Origin: an uncultured Eubacteriales bacterium
GTDB taxonomy: Bacteria; Bacillota; Clostridia; Oscillospirales; Acutalibacteraceae
DNA: 45,753 bases
Reading direction: 5' to 3'
Assembly: GCA_900314355.1 (NCBI GenBank)
Contig: OMUY01000057.1
Coordinates: 1-45,753 of the forward strand
In this document: positions 35,782 to 43,082 of the stretch, piece after piece
How positions within the stretch are numbered: position 1 is the first letter of the stretch
How the letters are laid out: each line of letters opens with the position of its first letter
The notes under the pieces: generated by a model
Seen by the model: the letters and a program-made list of their open reading frames with translations, nothing else
Databases searched by the model: none
Told to the model about the DNA's origin: nothing
Program-made: the position numbers and the translations under genes

Positions 35782-36744
35782 ATGTCCAAAATTTATGATT
35801 GGTTGGCAATACCTTTCGGCTGGCTGCTCGGCGTTATTTACGAGTGGTTCAACAGTTATTGGCTTGCCTTATTCATTCTCGTATTAATCGTAAGACTTGT
35901 TCTTCTGCCGTCGGCAATCAGTCAGCAGAAATCATCGGCAAAACAAATCAGGCTTCAGCCTAAAGTAAACAGAATCAGAGCTAAATATGCCACAGGCGGT
36001 CAGCCTACAAGAGAACAGCAGCAAAAGATTCAGGAAGAAACGCAACAGCTGTATCAAAAAGAAGGATACAGCGCGATGAATGCCGGATGCATACCTCTTT
36101 TAATTCAGTTCCCAATATTGATGGGTCTTTACGGAGTTGTTTACGAGCCGCTTTCCAAGGTTCTGAGAATAAGCGATTCTGTTATTCAGGCGGCGGCAGA
36201 TGCGTTGAACATTAAACTATCATCGTCTTCAGGCGGTCTGAAAAATGAAATTAATATTCTCAATGCGGTAACAGCGAATAATATGCCTGCCGGACTTTCC
36301 GAATATTCTGACGAGCTGTTGAGACTTCAGCATCAATTTAATATTTTCGGAGTAGACCTTACCCAAAAGCCGGATATAAAAAGTCCCGGTTTAATTTGGC
36401 TGATTCCCATTCTTGCTTTTGCCGCGTCGATTTTAACTTGTATTATTACTTACTCTAAGCAGAAACAGACAAATCCCGAAATGGCAAAAAATCCTTCAAT
36501 GGGATGTATGTCATTTATGCCGGCTGTTTTCTCTTTGGTATTTACATTTATGTTCCCTGCCGGCGTCGGCGTTTACTGGATTATGTCAAGTGTTATATCT
36601 TTTATTCAGACACTTGTCCTGAATTATACGCACGCTCCGCAAAAAGTTATTGCGATGAATATGGTTGACGAGACAGTTGAGAGAAGATCAAGAGAAGAAT
36701 CAATTAAAAAGCTAAAGAAATTTTCAGAATCAAAAGACGATTGA
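35782..36744 (+). CDS. yidC: Membrane protein insertase YidC/Oxa1
   Basis: The 320-residue insertase has an N-terminal hydrophobic segment with no lipobox, then the first core helix carrying the essential Arg38 (LVLIVRLVLLP). A cytoplasmic helical hairpin rich in Gln and Lys (about 55-95) follows, then CIPLLIQFPILMGLY and further helices ending with FPAGVGVYWIMSSVIS. It inserts membrane proteins alone or with Sec. The loop at about 135-195 is longer than the core fold needs. AGGA precedes ATG 35782. Confidence 0.95.
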   Translation: MSKIYDWLAIPFGWLLGVIYEWFNSYWLALFILVLIVRLVLLPSAISQQKSSAKQIRLQPKVNRIRAKYATGGQPTREQQQKIQEETQQLYQKEGYSAMNAGCIPLLIQFPILMGLYGVVYEPLSKVLRISDSVIQAAADALNIKLSSSSGGLKNEINILNAVTANNMPAGLSEYSDELLRLQHQFNIFGVDLTQKPDIKSPGLIWLIPILAFAASILTCIITYSKQKQTNPEMAKNPSMGCMSFMPAVFSLVFTFMFPAGVGVYWIMSSVISFIQTLVLNYTHAPQKVIAMNMVDETVERRSREESIKKLKKFSESKDD

Positions 36745-36796
36745 CAATAAATTGCGGAATAGTGCAATTTAAATATATACATATTGAGGTGGAAAA

Positions 36797-37735
36797 ATGA
36801 TAAGAGAATATGTTGGCTCAGCTGAAACAGTCGAAGAAGCCACAAAAGCGGCTATTGCCGGACTTAATGCTCCGGTTGAAGCAGATGTAAAGACAGAAAT
36901 TACACAGCAGCCTCAGAAAAAAATGCTTGGCCTCTTTGGAGGCAAAGAAGCAGTTGTAAGAGCTTGGTATGATGACGGAACAGAAGAAATTTCAGCTGAA
37001 AAAAAATCAGAAAAGCCGGAAAAAGTTGATGACGACTCTACCGATAAATCAGAAAATACAGAAAATACTGCATCTGAAAGTCAGGCGGAAATGTCCGATG
37101 AGGATGACAAGGCTGTCAGGGGCTATATAACATCTGTCTTATCGGGAATGGGCGTTGAAAAAATTGTTATTACGTCTAAGACTGAAAACGGAGAAACGGT
37201 TTACGATATCGATACGGGCGATGATTATGGTAATTTAATCGGTCATCATGGCGAAACGCTTGACGCTATTCAGTATTTGGTCAGGTTATTTGTAAACAAA
37301 CATACGACAAGCCATTGTAAAGTCTCAATTAACATCGGCGATTATAAAGAAAAAAGAGCGGAAAACCTAAAATCTCTTGCCGAAAAGAGTGCCGGTCAGG
37401 TTCTGAAATATGGCAGAAATGTCAAGTTGGAGCCTATGAATCCTTATGAGAGAAGAATTATTCACACTACAATTCAGAATATCGAAGGTGTTTCATCTCA
37501 TAGCGTAGGATATGATGATAATAGAAGAGTAATAATTTCTCTTGAAGAAGGTTATAAACCCGAGAGACCACAGAGAAGGAATAATTATAACAGAGGCGGT
37601 TCAAGAGGCGGATATCAGCACGGAGGTCAGAGAAGGAATAATTATTCTCAGCCTCAGACAAATCCCAATAGGGCGCCGCATAAAGATTATTCGGGATCTG
37701 TTTACGGAAAAATCGAAGTTCCTAAGAAGAAATAA
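36797..37735 (+). CDS. khpB: RNA-binding protein KhpB (Jag) with RG-rich tail
   Basis: The 312-residue protein starts with a Jag-N domain (1-60, including KKMLGLFGGKE), an acidic Ser/Asp/Glu linker (about 60-105), a KH domain with GHHG (149-152) and an R3H domain (RRIIH, residues 219-223, to about 250). The last 55 residues are rich in Arg, Gly, Asn, Tyr and Gln (NRGGSRGGYQHGGQRR), an added disordered RNA-binding tail. KhpB with KhpA regulates cell elongation and division in Gram-positives. AGGTGG precedes ATG 36797. It ends the rpmH cluster at a strong terminator; mnmE and mnmG do not follow. Confidence 0.93.
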   Translation: MIREYVGSAETVEEATKAAIAGLNAPVEADVKTEITQQPQKKMLGLFGGKEAVVRAWYDDGTEEISAEKKSEKPEKVDDDSTDKSENTENTASESQAEMSDEDDKAVRGYITSVLSGMGVEKIVITSKTENGETVYDIDTGDDYGNLIGHHGETLDAIQYLVRLFVNKHTTSHCKVSINIGDYKEKRAENLKSLAEKSAGQVLKYGRNVKLEPMNPYERRIIHTTIQNIEGVSSHSVGYDDNRRVIISLEEGYKPERPQRRNNYNRGGSRGGYQHGGQRRNNYSQPQTNPNRAPHKDYSGSVYGKIEVPKKK

Positions 37736-37746
37736 TCAATTATCGT

Positions 37747-37787
37747 AAAAAATACCGTGTCTGTTATAGACACGGTATTTTTTTTTT
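37747..37787. terminator. Strong bidirectional terminator
   Basis: The 15-base arms AAAAAATACCGTGTC (37747-37761) and GACACGGTATTTTTT (37769-37783) pair perfectly around a 7-base loop and end in a long T-run. It ends khpB and the convergent MreB-like gene. Confidence 0.92.
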
Positions 37788-37799
37788 GATGAAGATGAA

Positions 37800-38816
37800 T
37801 CAGAATTCATTTAAATATTTAAATCCTATGCTCGTTTTTTTCAATGAATTGATATTCTTGATTGACTTCATCGCTCCTAAAGCACAGCAGTTGCCGCAGT
37901 TTTTCGCTATTGTTACGTTTATTCCCGTTTCTCTTTGAATGTAATCTGAAAGTCCGTTAAGCTTTGCTCCGCTGCCGGATAAAATTATTCCGTTTCTTGA
38001 TACATCATCTGTAAGTTCAGGCGGAGTTTTTTCAAAACATTCGATAATAGTTGACGCAATTTCATCTATCTTGTTTTTCACAATAAGGTATATTTCCGAT
38101 GAGGTAACTTCAAAATTAATCGGAACGCCGGTGATGGAATTTTTCCCCGATTCTATTAAAGCTATCTCTTCTCCCCTTCTTATTGCGGAACCGATTTTCT
38201 GTTTAATATTTTCGGCAGTCAAATATCCGATTTCAATATTTCTGTCTTTTCTTAAACTTCTGATAATTTCAAAATTAATGTCATCAGAACCTATTCGAGA
38301 GTATGAGGAATAAGCGATTTCTTTCATTGTGAGGACGGATGTTTCTATCATTCCTCCTCCAATTTCTGAAATCATAATTCCGTCTGCTTTTTTGAAATTT
38401 ATTCCTGCTCCTATTGCAGATGCGAAAGATTTCGGGACAAGACACGCCCTTTTTGCGCCGGAAAGAAAAATCGCGTCTAATATTGTTTTCTTTTCAAGTC
38501 CGGACATATAGTAAGGGACAGTTGCAATAATATTCGGTTTAAAAATAGATCCGGAACAGACGTTATCTATAAATCTTTTTATGATTTCAATCGTCAGTTC
38601 AATCTCGGATTCAACGCCGGCTCTAAACGGAAATTTAATTTCGACAGAGTTTGGTTCTCTGCCTATCATGTTGTATGCTTTCCTTCCAAACGCGACAAAT
38701 TTACCTGAAGATTTGTCTACGGCAGCACAAGAAGGCTCGGAATAAATGATGCCGCTTTTTGTAAATATTCTCATATTTACACTGCCTATATCAAAGCCTA
38801 AGCATTTACCAGTCAT
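37800..38816 (-). CDS. Divergent MreB-like actin homologue, probably ATPase-deficient
   Basis: Numbered from ATG 38816, the 338-residue protein aligns along its length with MreB: GFDIGSVNMRIF (7-18), IIATVPYYMS, FASAIGAGI, EIGGGMIET (151-159), YSRIGSDDIN, PPELTDD and ILSGSGAKLNG. The catalytic Glu region (IEEP in MreB) reads LVPKS here, and phosphate-2 Asp is Glu with the two Thr lost. Nucleotide hydrolysis is thus doubtful. The upstream GTG at 38825 is too close to GGAAGG. It lies 36 bases behind iorB and may be cotranscribed. A role in cell shape or as a scaffold is inferred only. Confidence 0.82.
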   Translation of the reverse strand: MTGKCLGFDIGSVNMRIFTKSGIIYSEPSCAAVDKSSGKFVAFGRKAYNMIGREPNSVEIKFPFRAGVESEIELTIEIIKRFIDNVCSGSIFKPNIIATVPYYMSGLEKKTILDAIFLSGAKRACLVPKSFASAIGAGINFKKADGIMISEIGGGMIETSVLTMKEIAYSSYSRIGSDDINFEIIRSLRKDRNIEIGYLTAENIKQKIGSAIRRGEEIALIESGKNSITGVPINFEVTSSEIYLIVKNKIDEIASTIIECFEKTPPELTDDVSRNGIILSGSGAKLNGLSDYIQRETGINVTIAKNCGNCCALGAMKSIKNINSLKKTSIGFKYLNEF

Positions 38817-38852
38817 AAATTCCACGCCTTCCCTTTTTGAACTTGATTAATT

Positions 38853-39422
38853 TTATATATTATAACCGAGATCAAATGCCTTAAGATTCATATCCTTGAA
38901 TTTAGGAGGTACAGTTTCTGCTATTATCTTGTGCCAGACCTCTTTGTCTATGTTCATCTTTTTTGCCGATACGCCAATTAGTACAACGTTTACTGCTTTT
39001 GGGGAACCTGCCTCTTCTGCGAGCTTCAGTGCGTCAACCGGAATCGTATTAACGGAAGATTCAAGTTTTTCCATAACGCCGTCCGGATAAGCTGCGCTGC
39101 CTATTACTACGGACATCGGATTTATTTTTTGTGTGTTCACGATAAGAGTACCGTCTGTTTTGAGATATTTGAGGTACCTCGCGGCTTCAAGCTGTTCAAA
39201 TGAAATAATAAGATCTGCTTCTCCGTTATTGATAATCGGTGAATATACGTTGTCTCCATAGCGAACGTAAGTGATGACGGAACCGCCTCTCTGGCTCATT
39301 CCGTGAACTTCGGAAACTTTTACGTCATATCCTTCGCTCAATACGGCATTTCCGATAAGTCTTGAGGCAAGCAGTGTGCCCTGTCCGCCTACGCCTACTA
39401 TCATTATGCTGAATGTGTTCAT
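38853..39422 (-). CDS. iorB: Indolepyruvate:ferredoxin oxidoreductase subunit beta
   Basis: The 189-residue gamma-type domain protein begins MNTFSIMIVGVGGQGTLLAS, then VSEVHGMSQRGGSV, typical of the IorB/2-oxoacid oxidoreductase gamma domain. With IorA it oxidatively decarboxylates aryl pyruvates to aryl-acetyl-CoA, passing electrons to ferredoxin. GGGAGG precedes ATG 39422, and it overlaps the iorA stop by four bases (ATGA). Longer upstream readings of the same frame lie inside iorA and are rejected. Confidence 0.93.
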   Translation of the reverse strand: MNTFSIMIVGVGGQGTLLASRLIGNAVLSEGYDVKVSEVHGMSQRGGSVITYVRYGDNVYSPIINNGEADLIISFEQLEAARYLKYLKTDGTLIVNTQKINPMSVVIGSAAYPDGVMEKLESSVNTIPVDALKLAEEAGSPKAVNVVLIGVSAKKMNIDKEVWHKIIAETVPPKFKDMNLKAFDLGYNI

Positions 39423-41158
39423 TCTGTTTTTCCTCCCTTTATAGCGTCGAAGTGGCAAAGCTCTGTGCATACACCGCAGCCTGCGCATTGAGTAGCGTCT
39501 ATGTGCGCCTTCTTATCAGAAAAGCTTATCGCGGGACATCCAATTTTCATACAGCTTGTGCAGCCTTTGCATTTATCCTGTTCTATCTTATAAGGAGGAT
39601 CGTGTTTGACAAATTTAAGAAGAGCGCATGGTCTTCTCGCGATAATTAACGAAGGCTCATCTGCCTGAAGTTCGGTTTTAATCGCATCCTGTGTTTCTTT
39701 AAGGTTATACGGATCGACAACCTGAATTCTCTTGAATCCGATGGCTTTTGCGAGAGCAACTATGTCAATAGCTGTCGCAGGCTCGCCTTTGATGTTTTTG
39801 CCTGTTGTCGGATTTTCCTGATGCCCCGTCATTCCTGTTGTGGAATTATCAAGAACTATTACAGTTGCAGGACTGTTGTTATATGTGATGTCTACAAGGC
39901 CTGTTATTCCGGAATGACAGAAAGTCGAATCGCCTATGACTGCAACGGAATTTTTCGCATATTCGGGATTTGCCTTAATTCTGCCGTGAAGAGAAGAAAT
40001 AGATGCTCCCATACAAATTGTTGTATCCATTGCGCCGAGCGGAGGCAATGCTCCGAGAGTGTAACATCCTATATCGCCGCAAACCGTAACCTTTAAATTC
40101 TTCAGCGCGTAAAAAACGCCTCTGTGAGGACATCCAGGACAGAGAACGGGAGGTCTGCCCGGAATATCGACGTCAACGGTCTTATATTCTTTTTCTTCGC
40201 CGAGGACTGCTTTCGCAACAAGTGCCTGACTGTATTCGCCGAGCATAGTGAATTTATCTTTTCCGTAAACCTTTAATCCAAGCTGTTTGCAGTGATTTTC
40301 GATAAACGGATCAAGTTCCTCGACAACATATATCTTTTTGCATTTAGAAGCAAAATCCAAAATAAGCTTATCGGGAAGAGGATAAACACACCCGAGTTTA
40401 AGATACGACGCTTTGTCGCCGAGAGCTTCTTTGGCGTAATTATAGCAATTTCCTGCTGTGATGACGCCTATTTCATCAGAGTTCATCTCTACTCTGTTGA
40501 GATCCGACGTCTCCATAAATTCCTTGATTGCAGCCTGTCTTGTTTCTACCACCTTATGTTTAGGTATTGCGTATGCAGGCATCATAACATATTTAGAGGG
40601 GTCTTTTTTATATTCTTTTAAGCTGACCTCTTTCCTGTCTTCAAGTTCAACAACTCCTCTTGAATGAGAAACTCTCATTGTAAGTCTTAATAGAACAGGC
40701 GTGTCGAATTTTTCAGACAGATCAAAAGCTTTCTTTACAAAATCTTTACATTCTCTTGAATCCGACGGCTCAAGCATCATTACTTTTGAAGCTTCCGCAT
40801 AATGTCTTGAATCCTGCTCGTTTTGGGATGAAAACATTCCGGGATCATCTGCTACGGCAATTACAAAACCGCCGTTTATTCCTGTATAAGACGCTGTGAA
40901 AAGAGGATCCGCCGCAACATTCAAACCAACGTGTTTCATTGCGCTGAAAGCTCTTGCACCGCCGATTGAGGCACCGAGAGAGGTCTCTACCGCTACTTTT
41001 TCATTGGGAGCCCATTCGGAATATACTTCGTCATATTTTGACACGGCTTCTGTAATTTCTGTACTGGGTGTTCCGGGGTAGCTTGAAACAACGGCAGCTC
41101 CGGCTTCGTAAACGCCTCTCGCTACGGCTTCGTTGCCTAATAGTAATTTTTTTGACAT
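39419..41158 (-). CDS. iorA: Indolepyruvate:ferredoxin oxidoreductase subunit alpha
   Basis: The 579-residue subunit carries an N-terminal pyrimidine-binding domain (SSYPGTPSTEIT), a thiamine-diphosphate domain with GDIGCYTLG and GDSTFCHSG, and a C-terminal 2x[4Fe-4S] module. The cluster ligands are Cys530, 533, 536 and 541, and Cys558, 561, 564 and 568. The enzyme ferments aromatic amino acids under anaerobic conditions. GGAGG precedes ATG 41158. iorB and the MreB-like gene follow. Confidence 0.95.
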   Translation of the reverse strand: MSKKLLLGNEAVARGVYEAGAAVVSSYPGTPSTEITEAVSKYDEVYSEWAPNEKVAVETSLGASIGGARAFSAMKHVGLNVAADPLFTASYTGINGGFVIAVADDPGMFSSQNEQDSRHYAEASKVMMLEPSDSRECKDFVKKAFDLSEKFDTPVLLRLTMRVSHSRGVVELEDRKEVSLKEYKKDPSKYVMMPAYAIPKHKVVETRQAAIKEFMETSDLNRVEMNSDEIGVITAGNCYNYAKEALGDKASYLKLGCVYPLPDKLILDFASKCKKIYVVEELDPFIENHCKQLGLKVYGKDKFTMLGEYSQALVAKAVLGEEKEYKTVDVDIPGRPPVLCPGCPHRGVFYALKNLKVTVCGDIGCYTLGALPPLGAMDTTICMGASISSLHGRIKANPEYAKNSVAVIGDSTFCHSGITGLVDITYNNSPATVIVLDNSTTGMTGHQENPTTGKNIKGEPATAIDIVALAKAIGFKRIQVVDPYNLKETQDAIKTELQADEPSLIIARRPCALLKFVKHDPPYKIEQDKCKGCTSCMKIGCPAISFSDKKAHIDATQCAGCGVCTELCHFDAIKGGKTE

Positions 41159-41215
41159 TAAAAATTAACCTCCGAATAAAGTTATTATTAATACTTGCAA
41201 AATAAATGTCATAAT

Positions 41216-41244
41216 ATTATATCAAATTTTTTTTTAGAATACAA
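41216..41244 (-). promoter_or_regulatory. Promoter of iorA-iorB
   Basis: On the minus strand: TTGTAT (41244-41239), 17-base spacer, TATAAT (41221-41216). Confidence 0.65.
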
Positions 41245-41293
41245 TACCATTATATTTTAAAATTTATTGGTATATACAAATGAAGAGGAAAAC

Positions 41294-41328
41294 AAAAAAA
41301 AACAGGCTCCGAAATTAATCCGGAGCCT
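41294..41328 (-). terminator. Terminator of the alcohol dehydrogenase gene
   Basis: The arms AGGCTCCG (41304-41311) and CGGAGCCT (41321-41328) pair perfectly. On the minus strand they are followed by a long T-run (A-run 41294-41302). Confidence 0.88.
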
Positions 41329-41348
41329 TAGATATAATCTAAGTATTA

Positions 41349-42578
41349 TTATGCCATAAGTTCGTGAATAACCGCGACGCAGTCGGCCTTATCCATAATC
41401 TTGGGAACAGGATAGAGAGGATTTCCTTCCTTCAATGCTCTGTCGGCGATTAAAGATACGTCTGACTCTTTTATGAAATCAAATTTCTCGGGAATGTTCA
41501 TATCGACTTTCATCTGCTTGATAGCTTCAATGAAAGCTTTTGCTTTCTGCTCCGTTGACTGACCAGCGACATTTAAACCTGCGACATCTGCAAGTTCGGC
41601 AAGTTCCTTGTAGCAAGTATCGCCGTAATATTCAAGAACATAAGGAAGAATAACGGCATTTGCAAGACCGTGAGGAGTTCCGTACATTCCGCCAAGATTG
41701 TGAGCTATTGCGTGAACATATCCGACATAGGCGCGTGTAAACGCGAGACCGCCGTAGAATGAACCTGCAAGCATATTTTCTCTTGCCTCAAGATTTGTTC
41801 CGTCTTTATATGCTGTCTCAAGGTTGTCAAAAATAAGCTTTACTGCTTTTCTCGCGTCTTCTCTTGTCTGAGGCACGTTGCTTCTTCCGATATAAGCTTC
41901 GACAGCGTGAGTCAGCGCGTCCATTCCTGTAGTCGATGTGACTTTAGGAGGAAGTCCGATTGTAAGCTCCGGATCGAGAACAGCATATTTAGGTCTGAGA
42001 ACAGGGTCGTTTATTGCATTTTTCTCATGTGTGATGGGGTTGGAAACGACAGCAGCAAGAGTAGTTTCAGAACCGGTGCCGGCAGTCGTGGGAACAGCAA
42101 AAAGCATAGGGATTTTCTTCAATACTTTTAACTGACCTCTGAGTTCAGGTATTGTCTTGTCGGGTCTCGCAATTCTCGCACCGCAGGCTTTTGCGCAGTC
42201 CATTGGAGAACCGCCGCCAAAACCGATTATAGCCTGGCATCCGTTTCCGGCGTAAAGGCTTCTCGCTTCTTCAATATTGTCTATTGTCGGATTGGGCTGA
42301 ACGCCGTCATAAACGACATAAGCGATGTTGTTATTTTTAAGTTCTTCATACATTCCGTCAAGAAGATGAAGTTTCTGGTTTAAAACGGAATCTGTTACAA
42401 CTAAAACGTTGTTGTATCCCAGACTTTTGATAAGTGCCGGAAGTTGTTTTACGCTTCCAGGGCCTTTTAAAAGCTGAGGCGGAGTCCAATCGAAAAATTT
42501 GTTCTGCGCAAATTTAAAAGCCTCCTGATAAGCTCTGCAGTATTTTTCATAAGCTTTTCTTTTTAAATCAGAGTTCAT
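41349..42578 (-). CDS. Iron-containing alcohol dehydrogenase
   Basis: The 409-residue group III dehydrogenase has the NAD(P) loop GFGGGSPMDCAKA (119-131), TTAGTGSET and metal ligands Asp220, His224, His289 and His303 (GMDALTHAVEAY; VHAIAHNLGG; TPHG). It interconverts primary alcohols and aldehydes, likely in fermentation. Start at ATG 42578: GGAGGA lies six bases upstream. The adjacent in-frame ATG 42584 touches that site, and longer readings have no ribosome site. It is a single-gene unit with clear promoter and terminator. The exact alcohol is unknown. Confidence 0.92.
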   Translation of the reverse strand: MNSDLKRKAYEKYCRAYQEAFKFAQNKFFDWTPPQLLKGPGSVKQLPALIKSLGYNNVLVVTDSVLNQKLHLLDGMYEELKNNNIAYVVYDGVQPNPTIDNIEEARSLYAGNGCQAIIGFGGGSPMDCAKACGARIARPDKTIPELRGQLKVLKKIPMLFAVPTTAGTGSETTLAAVVSNPITHEKNAINDPVLRPKYAVLDPELTIGLPPKVTSTTGMDALTHAVEAYIGRSNVPQTREDARKAVKLIFDNLETAYKDGTNLEARENMLAGSFYGGLAFTRAYVGYVHAIAHNLGGMYGTPHGLANAVILPYVLEYYGDTCYKELAELADVAGLNVAGQSTEQKAKAFIEAIKQMKVDMNIPEKFDFIKESDVSLIADRALKEGNPLYPVPKIMDKADCVAVIHELMA

Positions 42579-42633
42579 GTACATTCCTCCAATCAATATG
42601 ATTTTTAATTTATCATGAATTATGATTTTAAAT

Positions 42634-42662
42634 ATTTTAGCATAAAACACAATACTTTTCAA
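42634..42662 (-). promoter_or_regulatory. Promoter of the alcohol dehydrogenase gene
   Basis: On the minus strand: TTGAAA (42662-42657), 17-base spacer, TAAAAT (42639-42634). Confidence 0.65.
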
Positions 42663-42677
42663 CAAGAAATTAAAATA

Positions 42678-42706
42678 TTGACATTATTTATAACGATAAC
42701 TATAAT
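42678..42706 (+). promoter_or_regulatory. Perfect-consensus promoter, distal
   Basis: TTGACA (42678-42683), exactly 17 bases, TATAAT (42701-42706). The next start codon is about 175 bases away. Confidence 0.7.
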
Positions 42707-42805
42707 TTATATCTGGCTGATTGATAATAATTTACTTTTTCTTTTTATTTTATAATAGAATATTTTTTAAAAATGATTACTAAGACACTTTTTTCTATTA
42801 TATTG

Positions 42806-42834
42806 TTGACTTTTTAATAAAAATAAATTATAAT
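42806..42834 (+). promoter_or_regulatory. Proximal promoter of the diguanylate cyclase locus
   Basis: TTGACT (42806-42811), 17-base spacer, TATAAT (42829-42834), 47 bases before the ATG at 42882. Confidence 0.7.
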
Positions 42835-42881
42835 TAAAAAAAATAATATCTCATATTATATTCAAATTTAGGTACAAATTA

Positions 42882-43076
42882 ATGGAAGAAAAGAATAAAC
42901 TGCAGACGGCAGTAACAATAGTATACTCTGTGGTTTTCTTTTTGCTTATAATTTTTGCTGTTTATATGTGTTTGGAAGAACACAGTTCAATTTATCAGGC
43001 GCGTGAAATTGAAAAAAATATAATTTTGAAAGACTATACCGAAACAACAATTTCGGATTCATCCGCGCCGGCATGA
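42882..43076 (+). CDS. Short membrane protein, in-frame N-terminal piece of the diguanylate cyclase
   Basis: The 64-residue ORF has one membrane helix (about 12-31, VYSVVFFLLIIFAVYMC) and a hydrophilic tail ending SDSSAPA at a TGA (43074-43076). The same frame continues after only two codons (ATA CGC) into the ATG of the large GGDEF gene. That gene otherwise lacks the N-terminal membrane anchor its extracellular domain needs. The simplest reading is one ancestral gene broken by a nonsense codon; a separate small protein or read-through are alternatives. A weak AGGT site precedes the ATG. Confidence 0.6.
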   Translation: MEEKNKLQTAVTIVYSVVFFLLIIFAVYMCLEEHSSIYQAREIEKNIILKDYTETTISDSSAPA

Positions 43077-43082
43077 ATACGC

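Larger units (their letters stand above)
42579..42881. other. AT-rich divergent intergenic region with three promoters
   Basis: These 303 bases hold no supportable ORF. They contain a minus-strand promoter for the dehydrogenase and two plus-strand promoters, 128 bases apart, pointing at the diguanylate cyclase region. No riboswitch fold was recognised here. Confidence 0.6.

Noticed and set aside
38853-39488. Longer iorB starting at 39488
   Set aside because: The extra N-terminal part lies inside the iorA ferredoxin region in another frame; ATG 39422 has a strong ribosome site and the usual ATGA overlap.
43074-43076. TGA reassigned to an amino acid
   Set aside because: Many genes here end properly at TGA (for example 4377-4379, 35139-35141 and 35499-35501), so this organism uses TGA as a stop.
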